64,000 nt of DNA from Alopecurus myosuroides. Lineage: Eukaryota; Streptophyta; Magnoliopsida; Poales; Poaceae. The stretch lies in NCBI GenBank assembly GCA_028641055.1, contig CM054058.1, positions 238,438,187 to 238,502,186 of the forward strand, given 5' to 3'. Position 1 is the first letter of the stretch. Each line of letters begins with the position of its first letter. Both the position numbers and the translations under genes were made by a program. The notes beneath the pieces were generated by a model that saw only the letters and a program-made list of their open reading frames with translations, was not told the DNA's origin and did not search any database. Below, piece by piece: positions 35,813 through 47,290 of the stretch.

Positions 35813-37661
35813 GTGGTCGTAGACTTGCTCTCAGAATGGACGGAGGTGCAAACTCCAGGACCTCTAGAATACTCGAGCTCCTGGATCATGTACTTCGATG
35901 GGTCGAAAAGAAATGAAGGGGCGGGAGCCGGAGTAATCCTCATATCACCAAGAGGTGACAAGCTCCAGTACGTCCCGTGTCTCGACTTTCCCCTCGATGA
36001 TCCAACATCCAACAATGACGCTGAATACGAGGCACTCCTACACGGCATGAAAATGGAGATCTCCTGCGGCGCCACTCGATTGATGATCTACGGAGACTCA
36101 AACCTCATCGTGCAGCAAATGATGAAAGAATCCGACGCAGTCGCAAATAACATGATTGCCTATCGCGACATGTATAATCTGCTCGAGGGAGTTTTAAATG
36201 GTGCAAACTGAAGCACATTGCATGATCGAGTAACGAAGAAGCTGATAGGTTGGCGAACATCGGGTCAACAAACGGCCCAGTTCCGCCAGGAATTTACTTC
36301 GAGTGAATCAGTAAAAGATCAGTCAAGCTTAAGAAACACACAGAGGTGCCAGTAGTGGCGGAAATAGAGGCTAGTCAACAAAGCCCCATCATCAAACTTA
36401 TTCACAACATCTCACGACAAGTCTTCCTAGTCGAGCCGGCCTAGACCAACAAGTATCTCAACTACTTGATCATAAAGCAGCTCCCAGGGGACATCTCTGA
36501 AGCAAGGCAGATCGTTCGGTGCAGCAAATCCTTCCGGGTGATAAGAGGAGAACTTTACAAGCAGAGTATATTGGGAGTCCTCCAGAGGTGCGTCGCACCC
36601 GAAGATGGAAAGGAACTACTCCGAGACCTACACCAAGGCGACTGCGGACACCATGCAAGCTGGAGAGCCATCATGGGCAAAGATTTTCGAACAAGATTTT
36701 ACTGGCTAACGGCAGCCAAAGACGCCAAGGACCTGGTCGAGAGATGCGACGCTTGCCAACGATTCTCGCCCAAGCCGCACGCGCCAGCCACAGAGCTCCA
36801 CATGATCCCTCTGTCTTAGCCCTTCTCCCAATGGGGGCTGGACATGGTGGGACCACTACGAAATGCGACACCCGCATGATATATTCATCTGCTGGTCGTA
36901 GTCGACAAGTTCACCAAATGGATAGAGGCAGTCCCAGTTACATCGCAACATCGAAGTGCGCAGTCAAGTTCCTCGATTCCATCGTTTGTAGATTCGACGT
37001 CCCTCACAATATTATTACAGATAATGGGACCAACTTCACAGCCAAGCAGACTCAAGATTTCTGCAAAGAAAAGGGGATAACTCTTAGCTTCGCCTCGGTG
37101 GCACACCCCCAAACAAACGACCAAGTCGGACGGTCAAACGGATTAGTTTCGACTGGCCTGAAGAAGCGACTACTCGCCAGACTAGATACAACAGCAGGAC
37201 ATTGGGCTGAGGAACTACCATCTGTCCTGTGGAGTCTGAGAACAACTCCAAACAGATCCACAAACTACACGCCATTTTTCATGGTTTACGGCGCCGAAGC
37301 AGTCTTGCCCGAAGATGTTAGATTCAGTGCTCCACGAGTCGTTGCCTACAGCGAAGAAACCTCCAACAGAGCACTCGCGGGAGATATAGACGCACTGGAC
37401 GAGGCCAGGGACATCGCACTCGCAAGATCCGCCGTCTATCAGCAAGCGCTACGCAATCACCGCAGTCGCCGCATCCGCAGCAGATCCTTCGTGGTAGGCG
37501 ACTTGGTGCTACGGCTCAAGCAAGACAGCGGACACAAGCTCGAGCCACCATGGGAAGGACCCTTCATCATACACGAAGTTATCCCTGTAGACGCCTATCG
37601 CTTGAAGAACCCAAAAACAGGCGGCGTCTACTCCAAACCAAGGAACGTGGCGCACCTGTGA
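35813..37661 (+). pseudogene. RNase H and integrase of older Tat element, broken
   Basis: RNase H occupies 35813-36290, with MYFDGSKRNEGAGAG, NDAEYEALLHG and YGDSNLIVQQ supplying the acidic residues. Its first part is missing because of the level-3 insertion, and a frameshift near 36205 breaks it. The integrase zinc-finger part is at about 36570-36770 (GDCGHHASW, then RCDACQRF). It is followed by a TAG stop at about 36817 and a TGA near 36877, and the core changes frame near 36948. The core shows VVVDKFTKWIEAVP and ITDNGTNFT. The third catalytic position, normally Glu in QVERAN, is Gly (NDQVGRSNGL, near 37120). The C-terminal part is open to 37661 (VVGDLVLRLKQDSG...EPPWEGPFII). The element is unable to integrate by itself. 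Confidence 0.8.
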
Positions 37662-37982
37662 AAATCCTATCTCTAGGAGAGTATTTTACTCGCAAATAAG
37701 GCTATTCCAGCCACATTGTAACTCGAGCAAACACATGGCTTCTTAGTCATCACAATAAAAATATGGTTTCTCAGTCATCACAATAAAGACTACTTAGTCG
37801 CATTTTTCTCTTTCTTCCAAATACATGCTAACAACGGTCAAACCCCAACACACGGGGACTACACCAAACTAGTATAAAAAATTCTTCGAGTGTATATGCA
37901 CAAAAAATATTTACAAGGTTACAAGGTACACACCTTAATAAATTGAACAACTCACAAGGTACATACACCTTAACGGACACAA

Positions 37983-40900
37983 CTATCGTCGAGCAGCACA
38001 CTCTCGGAGCAGCCGCTCCGTTTCTGCAGCAGTTAGCCGAATGATGCGCTCCGCCGCAGGCCGCACAACCTCATAGTGCGGAACAAAGTCAATGTCCGCT
38101 CCTCGGGTCGCGGGAAGTTGCGCTACAGAATTGAAGTTAACATCAGGATGCCACAAGCGCACAAACGCGAGTTCCACCTGAGCTCCGCAAATAAGTTGCT
38201 GACGCACACACTCGCGAACATCCTCCACCCGACGGAAGAGCCTCAGCAGACCGCTCAGTCGATCAGGCACAACGTTGAATGGATACAGCACCCGATAGAC
38301 CAAGGAAAGAGCCTCTCGGCAGGATTCGACGAAAATGTGTGCCTGACTTACTCGATACTGCAGAGTCGCCAAGACAAAGCCCCTGCTGCGATCAGACCAG
38401 AAGTTGCACGCATGGATATTCGACCTGCTGGATTCACATGCTACCCTATTATCCACCCAATGACCTTCAGATGTTCCATCAGGCTCCACAACTATATGGA
38501 CAGGAAACATGTCAGTCCACATGCAAGAAAACACCGAAAAGACTCAAAGGCTTGCAGAACTTACAGAGCAAACTTTTTACAACACTGGCCAGCTACTCTA
38601 TCACAAACTGTTCGCGCTCGGTAGCAAGCTTCTGCTTGGAATTGGCAACATCCGCCACACCCTGCAGAGCCTTAAGCTTACAGTCGCCATCCGCAACACG
38701 GCAGCGAAGCGAAGCGAACATACTGGCATCTATAATCAATGTCATAGTCGAAGGAGCAACAACGCTCGATGGGCCACCGCCAGAATCCACAACCTGCAAA
38801 CAGTACAGGACACACGACAATTTCAGTCGCAAGGCTGCATATCACTCGACGCTATACCACGAAAATATCTTCGAGTGCTAGGGGGATACTCCCATCGGGA
38901 GAACACAAAGTAAGGCAAAAACGACAAATGCTGACACTTTAAACCCTTCATCTAGAAATTAAAACATAGAATATTCCCCAAAGGTTCGTTACATATCCAG
39001 GCATACAAAATCAGAAATATTATCTATCCTAAGGAGCATCAGACTTCCCAGAAGTGGCTCCGCTTGCAGATGGTTTCGCACCACGACCGCGAGAAAGCAG
39101 CTCAGAAATCATCTTTGCTAACTTCTCAGCGCGGTCGCCAAAAGGACGGAGCGCTACCTTTTTTTCCCGGGCGTCTCGAGGAAGCTCCGAGTACACCTTC
39201 TCCATGTCACCCGAGACACCGTGCGCCAGAGCAAACTAGATGGTTGTCCTGGCTCCGCACTCGGTCTGGGCGAGAATGTACTCCTGAAGAGGATCGCCTT
39301 CACCAAGGAAAACTTGCAGGAGGCCCTCCAGGGTCGACGGAACTGGCTTCCCCGCGAGCAGTCGCTGATGCAGGCGCGATAGCACTCGAGAAGCATCACG
39401 AAGGGAGAAGCAGACCTTCTTTCCGTGCTCCTGCAACTGAGTGCACACATCCGCCAAAGCATCGACCCGGACCCCTCCAGGAAGTGTCAAGGTAACGTAC
39501 AACAGAATGAAAGAAGTCACAAAAGGGAGGAGAAAGCAACAAGATAAAAGCGCGAATGGATGAGTGACGTACCCGCCAAAGCCTGAGCTATAGGGCGAAG
39601 GGTGTCGGTCAGATCATTGTCATGAGCCACACCCGCATCCTCCAACTTTTTTAGAGACTCGCGAGATGCAGCGAGACGCTCGGCCGCTTTCTTGCGAGTG
39701 GTCTCTAGCTCCCTTCGGGTAGACTCCAGCTCCTTCTTGAGATATTTTATCCGAGAGTTAGCTTGAGTCTTCTCGCTGTTTGCGCGGGCAACCTCATCTG
39801 CAACACGAAAAGAGCACATCAAACAACGATGCAATATGGAGAAACAAGGCAAAAACATGAATCGCATGGTAACTCACCTCTCTAAGAACATGCGTCTTGA
39901 AGGCACTGGTCGCGCTCTTGGCGAAGGGAAGCCCACTCCGCCTCGGCCACACCAAGACGACATCGGAAAGCAACCAGAGAATCAAGAATGGCCTGCAAAA
40001 TTATTACGAGTCAAAAAAGTGTCGCTTGAGTCTATACACGACTGCACACAGTCGAGTATAGAGTCGGGGGCTACTCCCATCGGAAGCACTACCGTGCACC
40101 CGATAAAACCAAGACAAAAGAAAAAAAAAGGGCGATAAAATCAAGGACACAACCTTAGTCTGTAACCGACTGCAAATAGTCGATCACAGACTCGGGGGCT
40201 ACTCCCAAAGGGAGTACTGACGTGCACCCGATAAAAAGAAGAACAACTACTCGAAGGAAAGAGAACCTTACCTTGCCATTTGGGGTCGACAAAGGGTCAG
40301 GCGAACTGGACGAGACCTCTTTGTTCGCTGACGCCCCGGCATCCCAATGCTGCTCGCCCGCCAAGCTAGGAATCGCGTACGCATAAGTGTCGACCGTCTT
40401 TGCAGGCTCAGAGGTCGTCGAGGAGGACTTGAAGCTCGAGCAGGACTCGCGGCAACGCCCTTCTGCTTCACCAGATTGAGCGGAAGACACGAATTGGTCC
40501 CTGCCAATGACCACGAGACTAAGCGAAAGTCAAGAAGAGAGAACAAAAAATATAACTTCACCTAGCAAGAGCACGAAAACTTACTCGTCCTCGTCGTCCT
40601 TGTCAAGGCTATCCATGTCCTAGGTGGTGGGAATCTTCGACTGCTGGATCGAGGGAGAAAGCACGTTCAGAGGAGTCGCCATAATGGGATGAGTTTCGAT
40701 CTCCTCGATAGTGTCCTCACTCAAGGACCTGTCTTTGGAGGTCGCCTTATCATCCCCCACTCGACGGTGCTTGCGGTGCTCGAGCGATTCCTCCTCCTCT
40801 TCCAACTCCTCCTGCTCCTCGCTAGATTCTGCATTCGCGACGCTGGTCTCGGGAGGAGCCTCAAAGTTACTCGCCAAAAGATCCGAGCCTCCGTCATCCA

Positions 40901-42012
40901 CGGAAAGTGGCGGGTAGCACTTCGCCACGTTTTTTTTCGACAAAGAAAAGGAGAGAAATAAAGAAACAGATTCAATCCACAAAAATCCAAAAAGAGAGAA
41001 ATAAGAAACAAGAAGAATAAGAAGCTTACCTCGCTCGGAGGATGCTTAGCGTCAAAAGGCATGAAGGGACACGACGAGTGGCTCTCCCCTTTCTTCAAGC
41101 TGGTGATGGCAGTAATCTTCTTCTCGAACTCCGCATTCGAGAGGATGTCGTCGCACGTCCGACTCGGATCGTTGATACTCGAGAACTCCCACATAGGGGT
41201 GGGCCTGTCCTGAAGTGGCTGAACCCTCCGGCACAGGAAGACGCTCGCCAAATGCATACCATTTAGCAGAGGCCCCTGATCTTTCCCTCGGAGTCGCCCG
41301 AATTGCGCGAGCAGGGGGATACCGTCTTGGACTCCTCGGGTGATAGCTTGTGCGCCCAGGACTTCCTCCGCTTCAGAATCGCGAATGGCTTGAATTCTGG
41401 GACGCCACCCGCGTCATTGTCCTGGACGTAGAACCACTTCCGGCGCCATCCTTGCGCCGACTCGATGAAGTTCATCTCCAGGTACGGGAACTCCTGGGTC
41501 GTCTGGATCCTGAAACCTCTGGTCGCCAACGGCTCCCCCACCTTCTTACCTGCCAGGGGCTTCTCCCGGAAGATCCACACCTGGAAGATGGCCTTCCAGA
41601 GCCCCCAATGTGGGCGAATGCCAAGGAAGCATTCACACAGCACGATGAAGCACGAAATGTGCTGCAACGCGTTGGTGGGGGGGGGGAGATCGTGCAGCTG
41701 TATGACATAGACATACATCAGCCCGAGGAGAAACGGGTGGAGGGGGAAGGATATACCTCGGGCGACATGCTCCGAGAAGGCGACGGGCTCATTGGCACGC
41801 GGGCTGGGCACCTCCTCTCCCTTTGTCGGCATGCGGACACACCCGGAGTCTTCTAGAGGGAGCAATCCCTCCCTCTGCATCTCGGAGATGCTCTTCTTCG
41901 TCACATTTGACGGGCGCCACTCGCCCGTCCTCTTCACCGGAGCGGCCGTGGAAGCATTGACCACCTCCTTGCCGGAAGCCGCGGTCGCACCATGTTTCTT
42001 GCCTGGCGCCAT
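37983..42012 (-). pseudogene. Antisense gene of older Tat element, multi-exon, decayed
   Basis: This is related to the intact gene at 26574-29760. Exon 1 probably runs from ATG 42012 (MAPGKKHGATAASGKE) to a donor GTAAGC at 41029. It contains the PF04195-like domain (SEHVARGISFPLHPF, LQHISCFIVLCECFLG) and loses frame at a C run near 41310, which looks like a one-base deletion. Further exon-like pieces are an acidic segment (about 40920-40577), a Ser-rich segment (40502-40273), coiled-coil segments (about 39995-39885 and 39800-39570, with KELESTRRELETTRKKAAERL-like heptads) and a segment at 39490-39025. The segments 38803-38550 and 38510-37983 (LRLFRRVEDVRECVRQQL; ending RLLRECAARR) may be terminal exons or a separate transcript. 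Exon limits after exon 1 are approximate. Several stops interrupt it. Confidence 0.6.
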
Positions 42013-42108
42013 TGGAGCTCGTGTTCTCTTGCAAAGGAAGGTGGGCGTGCTAGGAGGAAGAAGAAGATAATAAGGGTCGGGGAAAAGTAACTTTTCCCTA
42101 AGGCCCAC

Positions 42109-42116
42109 TATTTATA
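42109..42116 (-). promoter_or_regulatory. TATA box of the older antisense gene
   Basis: TATAAATA on the minus strand lies about 97 bases upstream of the ATG at 42012, in GGCAGTATAAATAGTGGGC. The same octamer precedes the antisense gene of the young Tat element. Confidence 0.6.
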
Positions 42117-43108
42117 CTGCCACTGGGTCACCGAGAGTCATTGATCTGCGTACGTGGCGTGCATCCCGGCTGCCACACGCTGAGATGAAACGAAGAGACG
42201 GAGGGCGGTTACTCCGCACAATCTTTAACACAAGATCGTGTGTAATTACTGCACGTCCTGCAAAAAAAACCGGCGCACGACGACACGCTTCCGGTCAAAA
42301 GCCGACAAGATGGGCCCTACGTGCCCTACCCCACAGCTCACGTCTCATCGAGAGCACGCGAGTGCGCGGTAACGTCATTGCGCACCTCATTGCACGAAAT
42401 TTCTTTCGTATAAAACCTCACGACACGAAATTTCTTTCGTATAAATAAAAGCTCACCTCACTCGAGGATTGTAAGATGAAAGAATTGGCAATCGCCATTT
42501 CTCAAGAACAAAGGGCGGCACCCGCCACGTAGCAGGAAGAAAATCGTGAGTACGCGGCTCCCGCAAATACCACAACTCCGCATTCTGATGTGCGAACACA
42601 TCACTCGAGACAAACCCGGGTCGTTCAGCCGTCAAGGCACGTCTGGATGCCGCATTCTTCGAGTACGAAGGTAAGACCCAAGGATTTGTCCTGTGGTCCT
42701 AGAATCGCACTCAAGCTGCATCCCCCGGTAAATTTTCCATGTCAGCAACACAAAGAAAAATCATAGCGGACGCGTCGGGTGCCCCTTTAAGGTTAATTTC
42801 GACTCGATAAGTCCTCCACGGCCCAGTCGCAATAATCACCTCGCCGAATTCGATTCGAAGGTCTCGAGTTCGTGTAGGCCAGAACTGTTTTTGCCCGAGA
42901 AGCAATTATTTGGCCCTGATCTCTCGGGAGAGCCATAACCTTCTGCGAAAACCAACACAAGGCGCATTTACCACTCGATACTCGAGTACATCCCACACAA
43001 GGTACACGCCCTTCAGATCAAGTATTTGACTACTCAATCGCAAGATCCATAAACAAGCTTTGAGTGCTTACTCGACTATTCTCAGTCAAACAAACACTCG
43101 GGGGCTAC
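42117..43108 (+). other. Non-coding region and polypurine tract before 3' LTR
   Basis: No coding frame is supported. It probably includes upstream promoter sequence of the antisense gene. A directly repeated block CGAAATTTCTTTCGTATAAA occurs near 42397 and 42426. The polypurine tract CTCGGGGGCTAC at 43097-43108 abuts the LTR. Confidence 0.6.
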
Positions 43109-43598
43109 TGACATGGGGATGACTTCCGGACCTGTCGGATGGGCCTACCTGGTCTAAGGCCCAGCACTGAAGCCCAGCGCAAAGGACTACCCCGTGTCTC
43201 TAGAAGGCCCAACAGTGGCCCTCCCGTAAGACTTGCGGGACAAGATGGAAGGTTTCCACCGACTAGAGCTAGGGTTTGTAACCCCCCCGGTTACGGCTTG
43301 AGATCCAGCCACCTATTTAAGGGCTAGGAGAGCCACCCGAGGGGGGACACGAAATCTAGGTTTTCAGCACCATAGCCATAGCTCGAGATCTAATCTCCCG
43401 ACTTACGCACCACCACTGTAACCAATCTTCATAATAGAAGGACAGACAAGCATGAGTAAGGGTATTACCTCTACGAGGGCCCCAAACCTGGGTAAATTGT
43501 GCCCCTGTTAGCCGTCGTATCCGCCAGCGCCTATTTCGTTCCTCCACTCGAAACCCTACCGGATCATCCGAGGGATTTGTCGACATGACTCATCGACA
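43109..43598 (+). repeat. 3' LTR of older Tat element (490 bp)
   Basis: It starts TGACATGGGGATGAC next to the polypurine tract and ends CATGACTCATCGACA. The next bases (ataac, 43599-43603) begin sequence related to the Athila-type 3' region at about 23305. Confidence 0.75.
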
Positions 43599-46358
43599 AT
43601 AACAATTGTTGCTCTCTTAATTTGTCGCTCCCAGTCTTTGCTAGCCTCCACCTGTATTGAGTATGATCTCTACTCATGCATCCAACTCCCAAAAACCAAA
43701 GTTTTCCAAATGAGTCCACCATACCTACCTACATGTGGTATTTAACCGCCACTCCAAAGTAAATTTCTCATGTGCTACCTTTAAAACTTTCAAAATTGTA
43801 CCTGTTTTATGCCCCTGTTTTAGCTCATGAGGACCCAAGTAGACGATATTTATCTCACTTGTTGATTGGACTTTGCACACCTGGACTAGTGGAACATCCT
43901 CTTATCCAAATTGATAGAAGAGATGGCAACGGGGTGCCCAACCCCAAACTTGGTTATTATAAATTCTCTTCACTCTTTTTGCCCCTGATTTATCAGTCAA
44001 AGCATAATTGTGTAAACGAAAGAGAAGAGGAATGATCTACTGATCCCAGTAGAAAGAACACCCTTCAATGGGAGCCGCTCTTGTAAAGTCTAGTTGGCTT
44101 ATGACGTATTGTATTGTATGTTTGCCATTCGTTGACATAGACATACACCTCTCTAAAAAAATGTTTTCAATACCTCTGTATTAATAAAATAAAAAATCTA
44201 ACACATGAGTTAATCATTGCTTTCCTCTGCAAAGTGCCATTCTTTTACTTTTATGTTGAGTCTTCATCTTCTAATTTTATGCACAATTAAGAGAGCGTAG
44301 TTGTCATTCTGAGTATAATGTGCATCAATCCCAAATATTATTATTGATTGATTCATGATATATTATTACTTGTTCTCAAATTATTTGTTATTAGTCACCA
44401 CTTGAACTTTGAAGGTGTCCTGACACTTATGTTTTGCTCTCACTTTTAAGGACAAGCGGAATACATTTTGCTATGTTTTCTTTATGATCGAAACAAACAT
44501 TTAAATGTTCAAGTGTATTATTATTCATGATCTTTTGTTTGAGTTACTTTTCATGTTGCAACATGGTTGCAAAGTTTTATTGTTAGAATTATATCTATCA
44601 TGCCTATGTTTAAAGTACTATGATCTCAGCTTACAAATGCTTTTACAAATATGATGGTAAAGATTATGTTGGTAGCATGTCACCTCAGAAATTATTTTGT
44701 TTTTATCGTTTACCTACTCGAGGACGAGTAGAACTAAGCTTGGGGATGCTTGATACGTCTCAAACGTATCTATAATTTCTGATGTTCCATGTTGTTTTCA
44801 TGTCAATTGCTACATGTTTTCTATACACTTTACATCATTTTTATGGATTTCCTGGGACTAACCTATTAACAAGATGCCATAGAGCCAGTTTCTGTTTTCT
44901 GCTGTTTTTGGTTTCAGAAAAGTTGTTCTGAAAATATTCTCGGAATTGGACGAAACAAAATCCCAGGATCTTAGAATTCTGTCACGTACACGGAGTCCGG
45001 AGGAGACCCGGAGGGGGCCCTGGAGCCACCACACCATAGGGTGGCGCGACCCCCCTTGGCCGCGCCACCAGGTGGCGTGGGCCCCTCGGGCATCCACCGA
45101 CATCGCCCTTTCGCCTATATATATTCCTTCTTGGGTTAACCCTAAATACCGGAGCCTCCATCCATGAAAAGTTCCGTTGCCGCCATTATCGTCAACCCTA
45201 GTTCGGGAGGGTTCTGAAGCTCTCCCCGGCACCCTGTCGGGAGGGGAAATCATCACCGGAGGGCTCTACATCACCATGCCTACTTCCAAAGCTATGCGTG
45301 AGTAGTTCATCCTTGGATTACGGGTCCATAGCAGTAGCTAGATGGTTGTATTCTCCTCTTTATGTCACCATGTTTAGATCTTGTGAGCTGCCTAACATGA
45401 TCAAGATCGTCTGTTTGTAATGCTACATGTTGTGTTTGCTGGGATTCGATGAATATTGAATGCTATGTCAAGTGATTATCAATATATCATGTTTATGTTA
45501 TTTATGATCTTGCATGCTCTCTGTTGCTACTAGATGCTCTGGCCAAGTTGATGCTTGTAACTCCAAGAGGGAGTATTTATGCTCGATAGTGGGTTCATGC
45601 TTCTATTTCATCTATGCTCGAGTGACAAAAACGTGACAGATGGGGGATGTGTTGTTGCCATTAGGGAGAAAAAAAACAAAGTTTTCATTGTTTACATCAC
45701 GCACTTTACTTAAGGTAATAATCTGTTGCTTGCAACTTAATACCCGAAGTCTGATTGGATTACGTTCTGAGGGTGGATTATTAGTCATAGATGCAGATGG
45801 ATTATGGTCTATGAATTATGTTGTAATGCCCGCATGAATCACATAGTAATCATCATGTCATGCATATGCACTACGGTGCAGCCTTTATATCTGTCAATTG
45901 TCCGGCTGTAATTTGTTTACCCAACATGTTATATATCTTTTATGGAGAGACACCACTAGTGAACTATGGACCCCGGTCCATTCTTTTACACTGATAATAC
46001 AACCACTTCAAATAATGTTTTCCTTTCATTCACTGCCATCATTGTTCTCTTTTCATTTACTGCAAACAAGTATTGTTTTCCACATTATACATCTAATCCT
46101 TTGTGTTAGCAAAACCGGTGAGATTGACAACCTCACTGTTTCGTTGGGGCAAAGTATCTTGGTTGTGTTCTGTGCAGATTCCACGTTGCTGCTGAGTCTG
46201 CTAGTGCGTCCTGCCAGCATCAGCTGTCAACAACCTTCAGAAGTGATTTCTTTCTCCTACTGGTCGATTCAACTTGGTTTCTTTCTGAGAGAAACTTGAT
46301 GCACTCTTCATACCTTCCTCTTGGGGTCTCCCAACGAACGTGTGTCCACACGCCATCA
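43599..46358 (+). mobile_element. Athila-type element, 3' part (nest level 1)
   Basis: Positions 43599-44750 are non-coding 3' interior related to 23305-24423 of the level-3 element. A polypurine tract (AAGCTTGGGGATGCT, 44736-44750) precedes the 3' LTR at 44751-46358. The remainder lies to the left of the window, beyond the older Tat element inserted into it. LTR start TGATACGTCTCAAACG and end ACACGCCATCA resemble the WHAM/Sabrina group of wheat (from memory). The candidate target duplication ctgcc at 46359-46363 cannot be checked because the other end is not present. Confidence 0.75.
44751..46358 (+). repeat. 3' LTR of level-1 Athila-type element (1608 bp)
   Basis: The LTR runs TGATACGTC...GCCATCA. 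It contains a GC-rich section near 45030-45090 with GGTGGCGCG and CGCGCCACC able to pair, and a TATA-like TATATATAT at 45116-45124 some 25-30 bases ahead of GGTTAACCC, a plausible core promoter. Confidence 0.7.
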
Positions 46359-47290
46359 CTGCCCTAGGTTATTAGTAGACCACTTTTTATTTGAGATACG
46401 GAAGTGCCTCAAAAAAATTCATCATTACAGTCAATTCTGTTTTGACAAATTTTTGCCTTTGTTTGCATTTGCCTCTTTATCTTTTTGTTTTTTGTTTTCT
46501 AGTGGTGGAGAGCTTTAAAAGAAGTTGTGATAGTAGTTAATTTTTAAATTGAGTCTTTAGATTGTGTTGAAACTGAACCAAATGGATTTATTTATTTGAT
46601 GCTCTAACCCCGCCAATGAAGATTGTGAGAAGTTCTATGTGAAGTAAGTTTTCAAGTGCAAGGAGAGGAGGATGATATGGGAAGATGAATGATTGACAAA
46701 AGTTCAAGCTTGGGGACGCCCATGTCACCCCCAAGAAATATCCAAGAAGTACAAGCGTCAAAACTTGGGATGCCCAAGGACATCCCCTTCTTCATCAACA
46801 AAATTATCACGTAATCTTTTAAGACACTATATTTGTATTGCTTCACATACTATGTGTTATTCTTGGAGCATCTTTCTATTTTGCTCTCAGTTTTGTTTTG
46901 TTTGCTTGCTGGTCATGGTTGGTTGGATCCTAGTATTCTTTTTTGGAGAGAAACACACTCCGTTATTATTGTTTAGAACACTCTAGTTTTCCCTCTTATT
47001 GGCTTGTGAGTGCTCAGTTTTTGCTACCGCTGTTTTTAGCTCTTGTTTTTCTTGCTTATTTTGTTTAGAGCTTGTTTGTTTCCTATATTTAGATATGATT
47101 ATCTCTCTAGTCTTTATTTAATATTTGTTTACAGAGTTGTTTCAAATTCCTTGGTCATTGATTGGATTGAAAATTGGCATGCATGTGGTAGTGGTATGAG
47201 AAAAAACTGCATATTCTTGTAGATCACTAAATTGTTTTGGTTGAATCATTTTTGGATTTTTGAGGTATTAATATGCTTAATGAATATCGT
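46359..47290 (+). other. AT-rich non-coding repeat sequence
   Basis: There is no coding frame. The sequence has the flavour of an LTR retrotransposon leader. It includes AAGCTTGGGG at 46706 and two short dyads, CTTGGGG...CCCCAAG (46709-46735) and GGGATG...CATCCC (about 46768-46787). I cannot place it in an element with ends. Confidence 0.4.

Larger units (their letters stand above)
35813..43598 (+). mobile_element. Older Tat-lineage element, 3' part (level 2)
   Basis: The element starts in mid RNase H, where the level-3 element cut it, and runs through integrase (to 37661). A 320-bp gap, a decayed antisense gene on the minus strand (42012-37983), a non-coding region and a polypurine tract (CTCGGGGGCTAC, 43097-43108) follow, then a 3' LTR (43109-43598). 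The order integrase, antisense gene, 3' LTR matches the young element at 24913-34899 in mirror image, but the sequences are from different families. Its right flank (ataac, 43599) continues into Athila-type non-coding sequence, so it inserted there. Its 5' half lies left of the window. Confidence 0.8.
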
